Source: Pseudomonadota bacterium
GTDB lineage: Bacteria; Pseudomonadota; Alphaproteobacteria; Rhodospirillales; Casp-alpha2
Direction of reading: 5' to 3'
Length of the DNA: 7,577 bases
NCBI GenBank assembly: GCA_022563215.1
Contig: JADFNT010000073.1
Coordinates: forward strand, 1 to 7,577
The notes under the pieces are model-generated. The model searched no databases and was not told where the DNA came from. It saw nothing but the letters and a program-made list of their open reading frames with translations. Every line of letters starts with the position of its first letter. The stretch's first letter is position 1. The translations under genes and the position numbers were made by a program. Positions 1 through 5,316 of the stretch are shown here, piece after piece.

Positions 1-1
1 C

Positions 2-1057
2 ATGGCGCTCCGCGCCGGGCTTCCCCTCCGCGACATGGAGATGGTGCAGTTCCACCCGACGGGGCTGCTGGCCGGCCCCCATACCCGGATGACCGGCACC
101 GTGCTGGAGGAGGGGCTCCGGGGTTTGGGCGCCCACCTTCTGGGCGGTGACGGCGGGCGCTTCATGGCCGGGTTGGACGACCGCGCCGAACGGGCCACCC
201 GCGACATCGTCAGCCGCGCCATGTTCGCGGAAATGCGTTCCGGCAACACCGGTCCCTTGGGCGGGCTTTATCTATACATGGGCCACCTGGACGGGGACGA
301 GGTTCGCCGCCAGTTCCCGGGCATGGTCGAACGCTGCGCCGATTGCGGGTTCGATTTGGTGTCGGACCGGGTCGAGGTGGTGCCGACGGCGCACTACATG
401 ATGGGGGGCGTCGAGTTCGCCGCCGACTGCCGGACGGAACGAGACGGGCTTTTCGCCGCCGGCGAGGATACCGGCGGCGTCCACGGCGCCAATCGCCTGG
501 GCGGCAACGGGGTCGCCAATTCCACCGTCTTCGGCGCCATCGCCGGCGACGCCATCGGCGCCTGGATGCCTGCGAACGGCGCCCTGCATGACCCGGACAA
601 AACCGCCATCGAGGCGGCCATCGATCTTTGCCGGACGCCGTTGGGCCAGCCGCCGGGGGACCTGGAGGCGGTGCGCGATAGGCTTTCCAGCATCATGTGG
701 GACGATGTCGGCATCGTCCGCGACGCCGCCTCGCTGGATCGCGCCGAGGACGCGCTTGTTTCGCTCGACGCGGGCCTGGACGGCATCGGCGTCGCCCTGG
801 GCGACCTCGCCTATAACCTGACCTGGCACGACTGGATGAACCTGAAGAACCTAATCCTGGTGTCCCGGGCGATCACGGCGGCGGCGAAGGCCCGAGTCGA
901 TTCCCGGGGCGCCCACTACCGTGCCGATTTTCCCGACTCAGGTGCCCTTGACGAATCCGCCTTCACCCGCGTCACCCTCAAGGACGGCACGTTGGAAACG
1001 GCCACCGAACCGGTCAAATTCACCCGCGTCAAGCCAGGGGAAACCCTGCTCGATTGA
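2..1057 (+). CDS. Fumarate reductase/succinate dehydrogenase-type flavoprotein, C-terminal part (5' end outside window)
   Basis: This is the FAD subunit type that interconverts fumarate and succinate or oxidises a related dicarboxylate. The N-terminal FAD-binding fold lies upstream of the window, so the first Met read here need not be the start. Numbering from that Met, active-site residues of the family are visible: FHPTG with His18, EEGLRG with Glu37, the proton-shuttle Arg67 in ATRD, His131 in HYMMGG and Arg165 in GANRLGGN. By eye these match FrdA His232, Glu245, Arg287, His355 and Arg390. The residue before Glu37 is Glu where FrdA/SdhA have Thr. The C-terminal helical domain (about 200-310) has WHDWMNLKN and SRGAHYR, typical of the family. 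L-aspartate oxidase (NadB) is a less likely reading. The last 16 codons recur 484 bases downstream. Family is secure; the exact substrate is not. Confidence 0.9.
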   Translation: MALRAGLPLRDMEMVQFHPTGLLAGPHTRMTGTVLEEGLRGLGAHLLGGDGGRFMAGLDDRAERATRDIVSRAMFAEMRSGNTGPLGGLYLYMGHLDGDEVRRQFPGMVERCADCGFDLVSDRVEVVPTAHYMMGGVEFAADCRTERDGLFAAGEDTGGVHGANRLGGNGVANSTVFGAIAGDAIGAWMPANGALHDPDKTAIEAAIDLCRTPLGQPPGDLEAVRDRLSSIMWDDVGIVRDAASLDRAEDALVSLDAGLDGIGVALGDLAYNLTWHDWMNLKNLILVSRAITAAAKARVDSRGAHYRADFPDSGALDESAFTRVTLKDGTLETATEPVKFTRVKPGETLLD

Positions 1058-1067
1058 CCGGGCGGCG
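1007..1067 (+). repeat. Direct repeat copy 1: 3' end of the flavoprotein gene
   Basis: These 61 bases match 1491-1551 at 57 positions with no gap (constant offset of 484). They cover the last 16 codons, the stop at 1055-1057 and 10 bases after it. The first 29 bases are identical in both copies. The four differences change codons cca/ccg, ggg/ggc, acc/acg and ctg/ttg, all synonymous. Confidence 0.95.
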
Positions 1068-1196
1068 GGGCCGTGAAACCGCGGATTCGCGGCCGCATAA
1101 TCCCCTCGCCGGTTGCCGTTTCCGGCGTCCTCAGAAAACCGTACGCAGTGCGCTTTGGCGCCGGTGGTTCATCCCATCAGCGACAAGAGGCCGGGA

Positions 1197-1304
1197 TTAA
1201 ATCACCTCGAAAAAGACGGCGATGAGCACCAAGAAGACGATTCCCCCTGCAATAGCTCCTACCATCAGGAGCCCCTTATCAGGATCATCTTGCTCCATCG
1301 GCAT
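1197..1304 (-). CDS. Single-pass membrane microprotein, 35 aa, not recognised
   Basis: ATG at 1304-1302 reads 35 codons to TAA at 1199-1197. A strong Shine-Dalgarno sequence, GGAGG at 1317-1313, lies 8 bases upstream of the ATG, which is the main reason to call so short a frame. The product has a short acidic N-terminus (MPMEQDDPDK), then an almost uninterrupted hydrophobic stretch, residues 11-32, rich in Gly, Ala, Val, Ile, Leu and Phe, ending in EVI. This predicts one transmembrane helix near the C-terminus. A Gly-rich patch (GAIAGG) at 16-21 could allow helix packing. By size it could be a small accessory subunit of a membrane complex, a tail-anchored regulator or a hydrophobic toxin-like peptide; nothing in the sequence chooses. 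It is transcribed towards the flavoprotein gene and lies in lower-GC DNA. The reading frame and ribosome site are seen; function is unknown. Confidence 0.72.
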   Translation of the reverse strand: MPMEQDDPDKGLLMVGAIAGGIVFLVLIAVFFEVI

Positions 1305-1391
1305 GTCTATACCCTCCGAAATGTAAAACTCTCCGCCAAAAGCGGAATTCGGATCAGGAGGTGCCAGATAAGTGCATAACTCTCAGAACAC

Positions 1392-1412
1392 TCATTCGGA
1401 CCCCCCGAATGA
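1392..1412. other. Small hairpin in the predicted leader of the microprotein gene
   Basis: TCATTCGG at 1392-1399 and CCGAATGA at 1405-1412 form a perfect 8-bp stem with a 5-base loop (ACCCC). No T-run follows on either strand, so it is not a standard terminator. If transcription starts near 1423 on the minus strand, it lies in the 5' leader of the 35-codon gene. It could also be a dyad operator. Confidence 0.4.
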
Positions 1413-1429
1413 CGTGATCGAGCGCACGC

Positions 1430-1458
1430 AGTATAGCATAAATGACCTTAGATTGCCA
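1430..1458 (-). promoter_or_regulatory. Possible promoter of the microprotein gene
   Basis: On the minus strand, TATACT (1435-1430) is preceded by TG at the extended -10 position (TGCTATACT). A weak -35, TGGCAA (1458-1453), lies 17 bases upstream. Transcription would begin near 1423, leaving a leader of about 120 bases before the ATG at 1304. The -35 matches only 3 of 6 consensus bases, so the call rests on the extended -10. Confidence 0.35.
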
Positions 1459-1490
1459 CGGGTGAGGCATTGCGGGAGGCGGCGGCGGCC

Positions 1491-1541
1491 GAACCGGTCA
1501 AATTCACCCGCGTCAAGCCGGGCGAAACGTTGCTCGATTGA
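1491..1541 (+). pseudogene. Displaced 3' tail of a flavoprotein gene (16 codons and stop)
   Basis: In frame this reads EPVKFTRVKPGETLLD and stop, identical in protein to the end of the flavoprotein gene at 1007-1057. The DNA differs at four positions, all silent. Upstream in the same frame are only a few Ala/Glu-rich codons (EALREAAAA) before a stop at 1449-1451, and no start or ribosome site, so it cannot be a working gene. Silent-only differences mean this copy diverged while part of an expressed gene. It is therefore either the remnant of a deleted homologue or an original tail displaced by an insertion that brought its own version. Confidence 0.8.
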
Positions 1542-1551
1542 CCGGGCGGCG
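1491..1551 (+). repeat. Direct repeat copy 2
   Basis: This is the partner of 1007-1067 (57 of 61 identical). A looser match (GTGAAACC against TTGAAACC after a 2-base gap) may carry the similarity to 1562. Beyond that the sequences differ, with the VOC gene beginning 77 bases after copy 2. Confidence 0.95.
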
Positions 1552-1628
1552 TGGTTGAAACCGGCCCGGCCGGTGAATAGGTTAGGTTCCGACCACTTGA
1601 ACCCAGAGGCGGGATAAAGGAGACCAGG

Positions 1629-2114
1629 ATGATAAAAGGCCTTCACCACAACGCTTATCGGTGCCGGGATTCAGAGGAAACCCGCAAGTTCTACGAAGAC
1701 TTTCTCGGCCTGCCGTTGGCCGGGTCGCTGGAGATCACGGAAACCAAGACCGGGCGCGAAACCAAGCTCCTGCACACCTTCTATGGCATGGACGACGGCT
1801 CGTACCTGGCCTTTTTCGAGGCCCCGGGCCAGCCCTTCGAGTTCAAGGACCAACACGATTACGACTTACATATCGCGCTCGAAGTGACGCCCGAAGCCCT
1901 GCAGGAAATGTTCGACAAGGGCAAGGCCGAAGGCATCGATACCCGCGGCGTCGCCGACCACGAATTCGTCCATTCGATCTATTTCCGCGATCCCAACGGC
2001 TACGTCATCGAATTGACGGCCAAGACCGAGGACCACGATTCCTTCCTCGATCCCACCACCAACAACGCCCGCGGCATTCTCGACGGCTGGCAGGCGTCGA
2101 AGGCGGCGTCTTAA
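1629..2114 (+). CDS. VOC-superfamily (glyoxalase/dioxygenase-fold) metalloprotein
   Basis: The 161-residue product has the paired beta-alpha-beta-beta-beta layout of the vicinal oxygen chelate superfamily. This superfamily includes glyoxalase I, extradiol dioxygenases and antibiotic-binding proteins, which act in the cytoplasm on small molecules through a divalent metal. Candidate metal ligands sit at family positions: His7 in GLHHNAY opening module 1, Glu64 in FFE closing it, His81 in LHIAL opening module 2 and Glu128 in GYVIEL closing it. The usual helix motif RKFYEDFLGLPL is at 19-30 and the FRDPNGYVIEL signature at 119-129. AAGGAG at 1617-1622, 6 bases before the ATG, fixes the start. It stands alone on its strand and converges with the Sel1/protease-like gene 51 bases downstream. 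Which reaction it catalyses cannot be told from sequence; a ring-cleaving dioxygenase or a glyoxalase-like detoxification enzyme are both possible. Confidence 0.9.
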   Translation: MIKGLHHNAYRCRDSEETRKFYEDFLGLPLAGSLEITETKTGRETKLLHTFYGMDDGSYLAFFEAPGQPFEFKDQHDYDLHIALEVTPEALQEMFDKGKAEGIDTRGVADHEFVHSIYFRDPNGYVIELTAKTEDHDSFLDPTTNNARGILDGWQASKAAS

Positions 2115-2165
2115 AGGGCATTGTCTCCAGCCGGGACACCATGAACCCCGCCGCCGAAACCATCA

Positions 2166-3773
2166 TCATTTCCGGCATTCGACGGAAACCGTGAACGACC
2201 GGGCCTTGTCACCGGCCTCGGAAGGCGACAGGGCCTTGCCCGTGGCCGCCGTCTCGAAGGGCACGCCCTGGCCCGAGAGGAATTCCTTGGCCACCCCGGC
2301 GCCGAGGGCGAGTTCGATCTTTTCCGGGATTTCCCCCGCCAACCCCGCCAATTGCACCGCCTCGGGTTTGGCCATGACGACGCCCACGACGGCGCCGGTC
2401 AAATCGAGGAGCGGCGCGCCGCTGGTGCCCGGCTGGATGGGGGCGGTGATGGAAATAAACCGCCCGCCGGCCCCGGCCCCGGGGAGGGCCTTGACGACGC
2501 CGGTCGAAACGGCGAGATCGGAGCCCGGTTGCCCGTCCAGGAGGTGGCCGGCGACGACCACCGGATCGCCTTCCCTGGCGCCGCCGCCTTCGGGGAACGC
2601 GGCCACGTGCGAGGGCTTCTTGCGGACCTGGAACAACGCCAAGCCCTTGACCGGGTCGCTGACCAGCAGCTTCGCCTTGGCCGAGGAAAAGCGCAGCCAT
2701 TTGCATCCCTTGACGACGGCATGAGTGGTCAGGATATGGCCCTCGGGGCTGACGAAGAAACCGAACCCTCCGGAAACCTTGTCCGCCCCCTCGCCCGGGC
2801 CTGTGCCGATGCGGGCGAACCAGGCGTCCCAGCCGCCGAAGCGTTTTCTGACCCTGGCGATGGCGTCCTTGGGGAACGGCTTGCCGCGCCAGACGCGGCG
2901 GACGGCGTAGAGGCTTTCCGTGCCCTGGACCGCCTTCATCTCGGCATAAAGGCCGTAATCTTGCGCTTTAAGCTTCGCGCAGGCGTAAAAAACCCGGATT
3001 GTTCCAGGGGCCCCGGTGCCGGCTTGTGAACCCTCGCCCAACGCGCACCCGGCCTCGACGTTGCCGATGAAGCCGGAATACAGCTTTCCCGGAGCGGCGG
3101 CGGGCCGGCGGATGGTTCCCACCAGGATCATTTCCGACCAGGTTTCCGGGGTTTCGCCGCGGGGCGTATAGAGGGTCATTTCGGCGTTGATCCCGAGCAG
3201 GTCTTCGGTGTCCCCGGGCTCGGCGCTCATGAACCGCCCGGCGGCGCCCCGGACCCATCCCGGCGGCACCGGGACCGACAGCCCAGACAGCCCTGGGGGC
3301 GCCGGCTGTCTTTGGGTGCGCCGCGCCTTTTGCCGGCGCCCCTCCTCGGCCCGCTTTTTCGCCCGCAGGCGCTGTTCCTTCAACCGTTTAAGCTCCGCCC
3401 GCTGGCGGTCCTCGACCCGGCTCTGGCCTTGCTGGCTTTCGGCCTTGCGGACGGTTTTGGGGCGGTCGCGCCGGAACCGGGCCACGGCCCTGGCCGCCGG
3501 CCCGTACTCCTGCCGGGCCGACTTTACGTACCAGCGATAGGCCTTGACGGCGTCCTTGGCGACGCCGAGGCCGTTTTCGTAAAGAATCCCTAAGTTGTAT
3601 TGGGCAGGGGCGTTGCTGGCCTCGGCCAGCGGGTTCCACTCCCGGAAAGACGCCTTGTAATCGCCCCGCTGGTAGGCCTCGAGCCCGGCCTTGAAATCGG
3701 CCCCGGCGGGCGCCGACAGGGCCGCCGCCACCAAGAAGAGGACCACCAAAAATGAATGCTTGAAGAAGTTCAT
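2166..3773 (-). CDS. Secreted Sel1-repeat/coiled-coil protein with trypsin-like domain, catalytic Asp apparently lost
   Basis: Numbering from the ATG at 3773 (535 aa). Residues 1-25 form a signal peptide with a hydrophobic core and an AGA cleavage motif, so the mature protein is probably periplasmic. Residues 27-95 resemble Sel1/TPR repeats (AQYNLGILYENGLGVAKD, then AYRWYVKSA). Residues 107-155 are a very basic, Arg/Lys/Glu/Gln-rich coiled coil. Residues 160-325 are an unrecognised middle domain starting near VPVPPGW. Residues 335-475 look like a chymotrypsin-fold (HtrA/Trypsin_2-like) domain: His351 in ILTTHAVV and Ser451 in PGTSGAPLL. The segment DPVKGLALFQV aligns with the family's DPxxDLALL, but the catalytic Asp is Gly377. 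Asp373 remains nearby. No PDZ domain is evident. GTG at 3776 directly precedes the ATG and could be used; neither has a clear ribosome site. It may follow the Crp-type gene in one transcript. The fold is inferred by motif; activity is doubtful. Confidence 0.85.
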   Translation of the reverse strand: MNFFKHSFLVVLFLVAAALSAPAGADFKAGLEAYQRGDYKASFREWNPLAEASNAPAQYNLGILYENGLGVAKDAVKAYRWYVKSARQEYGPAARAVARFRRDRPKTVRKAESQQGQSRVEDRQRAELKRLKEQRLRAKKRAEEGRRQKARRTQRQPAPPGLSGLSVPVPPGWVRGAAGRFMSAEPGDTEDLLGINAEMTLYTPRGETPETWSEMILVGTIRRPAAAPGKLYSGFIGNVEAGCALGEGSQAGTGAPGTIRVFYACAKLKAQDYGLYAEMKAVQGTESLYAVRRVWRGKPFPKDAIARVRKRFGGWDAWFARIGTGPGEGADKVSGGFGFFVSPEGHILTTHAVVKGCKWLRFSSAKAKLLVSDPVKGLALFQVRKKPSHVAAFPEGGGAREGDPVVVAGHLLDGQPGSDLAVSTGVVKALPGAGAGGRFISITAPIQPGTSGAPLLDLTGAVVGVVMAKPEAVQLAGLAGEIPEKIELALGAGVAKEFLSGQGVPFETAATGKALSPSEAGDKARSFTVSVECRK

Positions 3774-3854
3774 CACTGGGTTGGGATGTTAGCAGGTGGC
3801 GAAAGCGGAGGCCATTCGCCCGAACCGGGCCGCGAAGGGGAGGAGTAGGGGGCG

Positions 3855-4670
3855 TCAGGGTTCGAAGATATCCCGTAGGCCCTGTTCGTCGACGATTTCG
3901 ATCTCGTTTCGGCTGACGGCGATCAACCCGTCCTTGGCCCAGGCGCCCAGGTGCTTGTTGATGCTTTCCCGCGTGATCCCGACCATCGAGGCCAGGTCCT
4001 GTTGCGAATGGCCGATAATGGCCTTGCCGCCGTCCGGGCCGGAGGACTTTTCCCCGGCCAGGCTGAGGAGTTTCTTGGCCAGCCGTTTTCTCAGGTCCAG
4101 CAGCGCCAGGTCCTCGGCCTGTTCGCTGGTTCCCCGGATGCGGCTGCACAGGATTTCCATCAGGGTCATGGAAAAACCGGGATTGCGGTTGATGAGGTCG
4201 AGGAAAGCCCGCCGGTCGATGGTCAACAGCTCGGTCGGCTCGACGGCGACGGCGTCGGCGGTCCTGTCGCCGCCGTCGAGGACGCCGATCTCGCCCAGCA
4301 TTTCGCCCTCGCGCATGGTGTTGAGGACGAGCTGCTTGCCGTCCTCGGAAACGATGCGGATCTGCACGCAGCCGCTGACCACGGCCATCATCCCGGTGGT
4401 CGGGTCGCCCTTGAAGAAAATCACCTCGTCGGCGACGTATTTCTTCGAATGGGTGTTATCCAGCAACAGGCCGATATCGCCGTCCGACAGGGCGTCGAAC
4501 ACGAAGTGATTGGTTAAAAAGGTTTTTTTTGTTCCCTGTCCATGGTCCCCCGCCCCAGGTGCGAAGGCGGAGTTTAACACCAAACCGCGCCAGGTGGGGG
4601 CTTGGGTTTCGGCGGGCCGGGTGTGATAGGATCGGCGAAAGCGTTGTAAGACCGCAAGGACCGATGACAT
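3855..4670 (-). CDS. Crp/Fnr-family transcriptional regulator (start uncertain)
   Basis: The frame is 271 codons; homology to the family begins near residue 51 (FLTNHFVFDALSDGD). A cyclic-nucleotide-binding beta-barrel spans about 58-150, with GEMLGEIG and DRTAD at 122-139 matching the phosphate-binding Glu and Arg of CRP (GELG...RSA). A long dimer helix follows, then a winged helix-turn-helix at about 215-262 (HSQQDLASMVGITRESINKH). Its recognition helix keeps Arg-Glu and has Lys where CRP has Arg185, so a TGTGA-like half-site is plausible. The Cys cluster of Fnr is absent. The first 50 residues look unlike the family, and the ATG at 4670 overlaps the start of the divergent gene, although GAGGG lies 8 bases upstream of it. 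Other starts are GTG at 4580 or 4502, or ATG at 4543 if the A8 tract were read as A9. The protease-like gene follows after 81 bases. Confidence 0.88.
   Translation of the reverse strand: MSSVLAVLQRFRRSYHTRPAETQAPTWRGLVLNSAFAPGAGDHGQGTKKTFLTNHFVFDALSDGDIGLLLDNTHSKKYVADEVIFFKGDPTTGMMAVVSGCVQIRIVSEDGKQLVLNTMREGEMLGEIGVLDGGDRTADAVAVEPTELLTIDRRAFLDLINRNPGFSMTLMEILCSRIRGTSEQAEDLALLDLRKRLAKKLLSLAGEKSSGPDGGKAIIGHSQQDLASMVGITRESINKHLGAWAKDGLIAVSRNEIEIVDEQGLRDIFEP
4514..4543 (-). other. A8 slippage-prone tract and out-of-frame ATG at the regulator's 5' end
   Basis: On the minus strand, ATG at 4543 opens a 9-codon frame (MDREQKKPF) that meets TAA at 4516-4514. It runs through eight consecutive A residues (4530-4523). 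One extra A would continue it as MDREQKKTFLTNHF into the Crp reading frame, giving a 229-residue protein, a normal Crp length with a normal-looking N-terminus. This may be a sequencing/assembly indel, a real frameshift or a transcriptional slippage site. Confidence 0.5.
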
Positions 4671-5175
4671 GGCCTATACCCTCGATGCCTTCGCCGCCGA
4701 TTGCCGCGACGCGCTGAACGCCACGCCGGCCCCGGAGGGGCTGGAAAAGGTGCGCGAGCTTCTGGAAACGGCGCTCAAGGACGAAGATTTCGTCAACGCC
4801 CATCTCGGGCCCGGGGCGACGGCGGAACGGGACATCCTTTACCAGGACCCCGATTTGGGGTTTTGCATCGTCGCCCACGTGTATGAAGGCGCGAAGACGT
4901 CGTCGCCCCACGACCACGGGCCAAGCTGGGCCATCTACGGCCAGGCCGAAGGGGTCACCGAAATGACCGACTGGCGGCTCATCGAGGCGCCGGACGGGGA
5001 CACGCCGGGCCGGGTCGAACGGACCGACACCTATACCCTCGAGCCTGGCCAGTCCCGGGTCTACCGGAAAGGCGACATCCATTCGCCGAAGCGCAACGGC
5101 CCGACCAGGCTCATCCGCATCGAAGGCCGGAACATGGACACCGTGAAGCGGGACTGGTACGAGGCGGCGGAATAG
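4669..5175 (+). CDS. Cupin protein of the thiol (cysteine) dioxygenase type
   Basis: The 168-residue protein is a single-domain cupin. Motif 1, SSPHDHGPSWAIYG, supplies His81 and His83; motif 2, KGDIHSP, supplies His138. This three-His set has the same order and near-identical spacing as mammalian cysteine dioxygenase (His86, His88, His140), implying a mononuclear Fe(II) site and a cytoplasmic thiol-oxidising role. Differences matter: the Cys that crosslinks to Tyr in mammalian CDO is absent, and the Ser-His-Tyr region after the third His reads RLIRIEG, so by eye the catalytic Tyr is missing. The substrate may therefore not be cysteine. The start is set by AAGGA at 4656-4660, 8 bases before ATG. 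It is divergent from the Crp-type gene, so the bases before 4669 probably hold its promoter, including a single TGTGA at 4622-4626. The family assignment is probable; the substrate is unknown. Confidence 0.78.
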   Translation: MAYTLDAFAADCRDALNATPAPEGLEKVRELLETALKDEDFVNAHLGPGATAERDILYQDPDLGFCIVAHVYEGAKTSSPHDHGPSWAIYGQAEGVTEMTDWRLIEAPDGDTPGRVERTDTYTLEPGQSRVYRKGDIHSPKRNGPTRLIRIEGRNMDTVKRDWYEAAE

Positions 5176-5200
5176 GGGGCCCGGCGGGCCGTCAGCCCCC
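5175..5200 (+). terminator. GC-rich hairpin after the dioxygenase-like gene
   Basis: GGGGGC (5175-5180) can pair with GCCCCC (5195-5200), or alternatively GGCCC (5178-5182) with GGGCC (5186-5190). It starts at the last base of the stop codon. There is no T-run, so it is at best a weak or Rho-assisted terminator. Confidence 0.3.
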
Positions 5201-5202
5201 GT

Positions 5203-5238
5203 GGCGCATGAACGGGCGCATGAACGGGCGTCTGAACG
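5203..5238 (+). repeat. Three 12-bp tandem repeats
   Basis: The unit GGCGCATGAACG occurs twice exactly (5203-5214, 5215-5226) and a third time with two changes (GGCGTCTGAACG, 5227-5238). It lies in the gap between the dioxygenase-like and spermidine-synthase-like genes, immediately before an inverted repeat. An ATG in the first unit opens a 15-codon frame (5208-5255) without a ribosome site, which I do not call a gene. Confidence 0.85.
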
Positions 5239-5270
5239 CAGGGTTGATCGTGTGATCGCGGTCAACCCTG
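5239..5270. promoter_or_regulatory. Inverted repeat with Crp-like site upstream of the spermidine-synthase-like gene
   Basis: CAGGGTTGA (5239-5247) and TCAACCCTG (5262-5270) are perfect 9-bp arms around 14 bases. The inner bases can extend the stem by five more pairs, two of them G-T, to a TGAT loop. No T-run follows, so a terminator role is weak. Within it, TGTGA-N6-TCAAC (5251-5266) matches 8 of 10 positions of the E. coli CRP consensus TGTGA-N6-TCACA. The element ends 46 bases before the ATG at 5317, where an operator or an mRNA leader structure could act. Confidence 0.5.
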
Positions 5271-5316
5271 ACACGCTATTAAGACTCCGGCGGGCAAAAG
5301 AAGGGTACGGCAGTCC

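Larger units (their letters stand above)
1068..1490. other. Lower-GC interval between the two repeat copies
   Basis: This 423-base stretch separates the two copies of the flavoprotein 3' end. A hand count gives about 122 G+C in the 240 bases 1201-1440, or 51%, against roughly 65-70% in the surrounding genes. It contains the 35-codon minus-strand gene at 1197-1304, a possible promoter for it at 1430-1458 and a small hairpin at 1392-1412. Open frames of 88 codons (1113-1379) and 81 codons (from 1372) on the plus strand have no recognisable protein features. I see no integrase, transposase or terminal inverted repeats. The composition suggests DNA of different origin from its flanks, which is inference. 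Confidence 0.55.

Noticed and set aside
1113..1379. 88-codon plus-strand frame
   Set aside because: It has no ribosome site or recognisable protein pattern and lies antisense to the better supported 35-codon gene.
1413..1428. Second Crp-like site (CGTGA-N6-GCACG)
   Set aside because: Only 7 of 10 positions match the consensus, which is too common by chance in this sequence, and no symmetric flanks support it.
1372..1617. 81-codon plus-strand frame starting GTG after GGAGG at 1357-1361
   Set aside because: The ribosome-site match is fair (10-base spacing), but the frame runs through the displaced flavoprotein tail in the wrong phase and becomes Arg-rich nonsense there, so a real gene is unlikely.
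2115..2165. Possible terminator between the convergent VOC and protease-like genes
   Set aside because: Only a partial TGTC/GACA pairing is visible, with no stable stem or T-run.
3818..3830. Short hairpin GCCCG-AAC-CGGGC between the Crp-type and protease-like genes
   Set aside because: A 5-bp stem with a 3-base loop and no T-run is expected by chance at this GC content; it is not good evidence that transcription stops between the two genes.
3388..4149. 253-codon minus-strand frame overlapping the protease-like and Crp-type genes
   Set aside because: It is out of frame with two genes that have clear motifs, and its product is low-complexity Gly/Arg/Pro/Gln.
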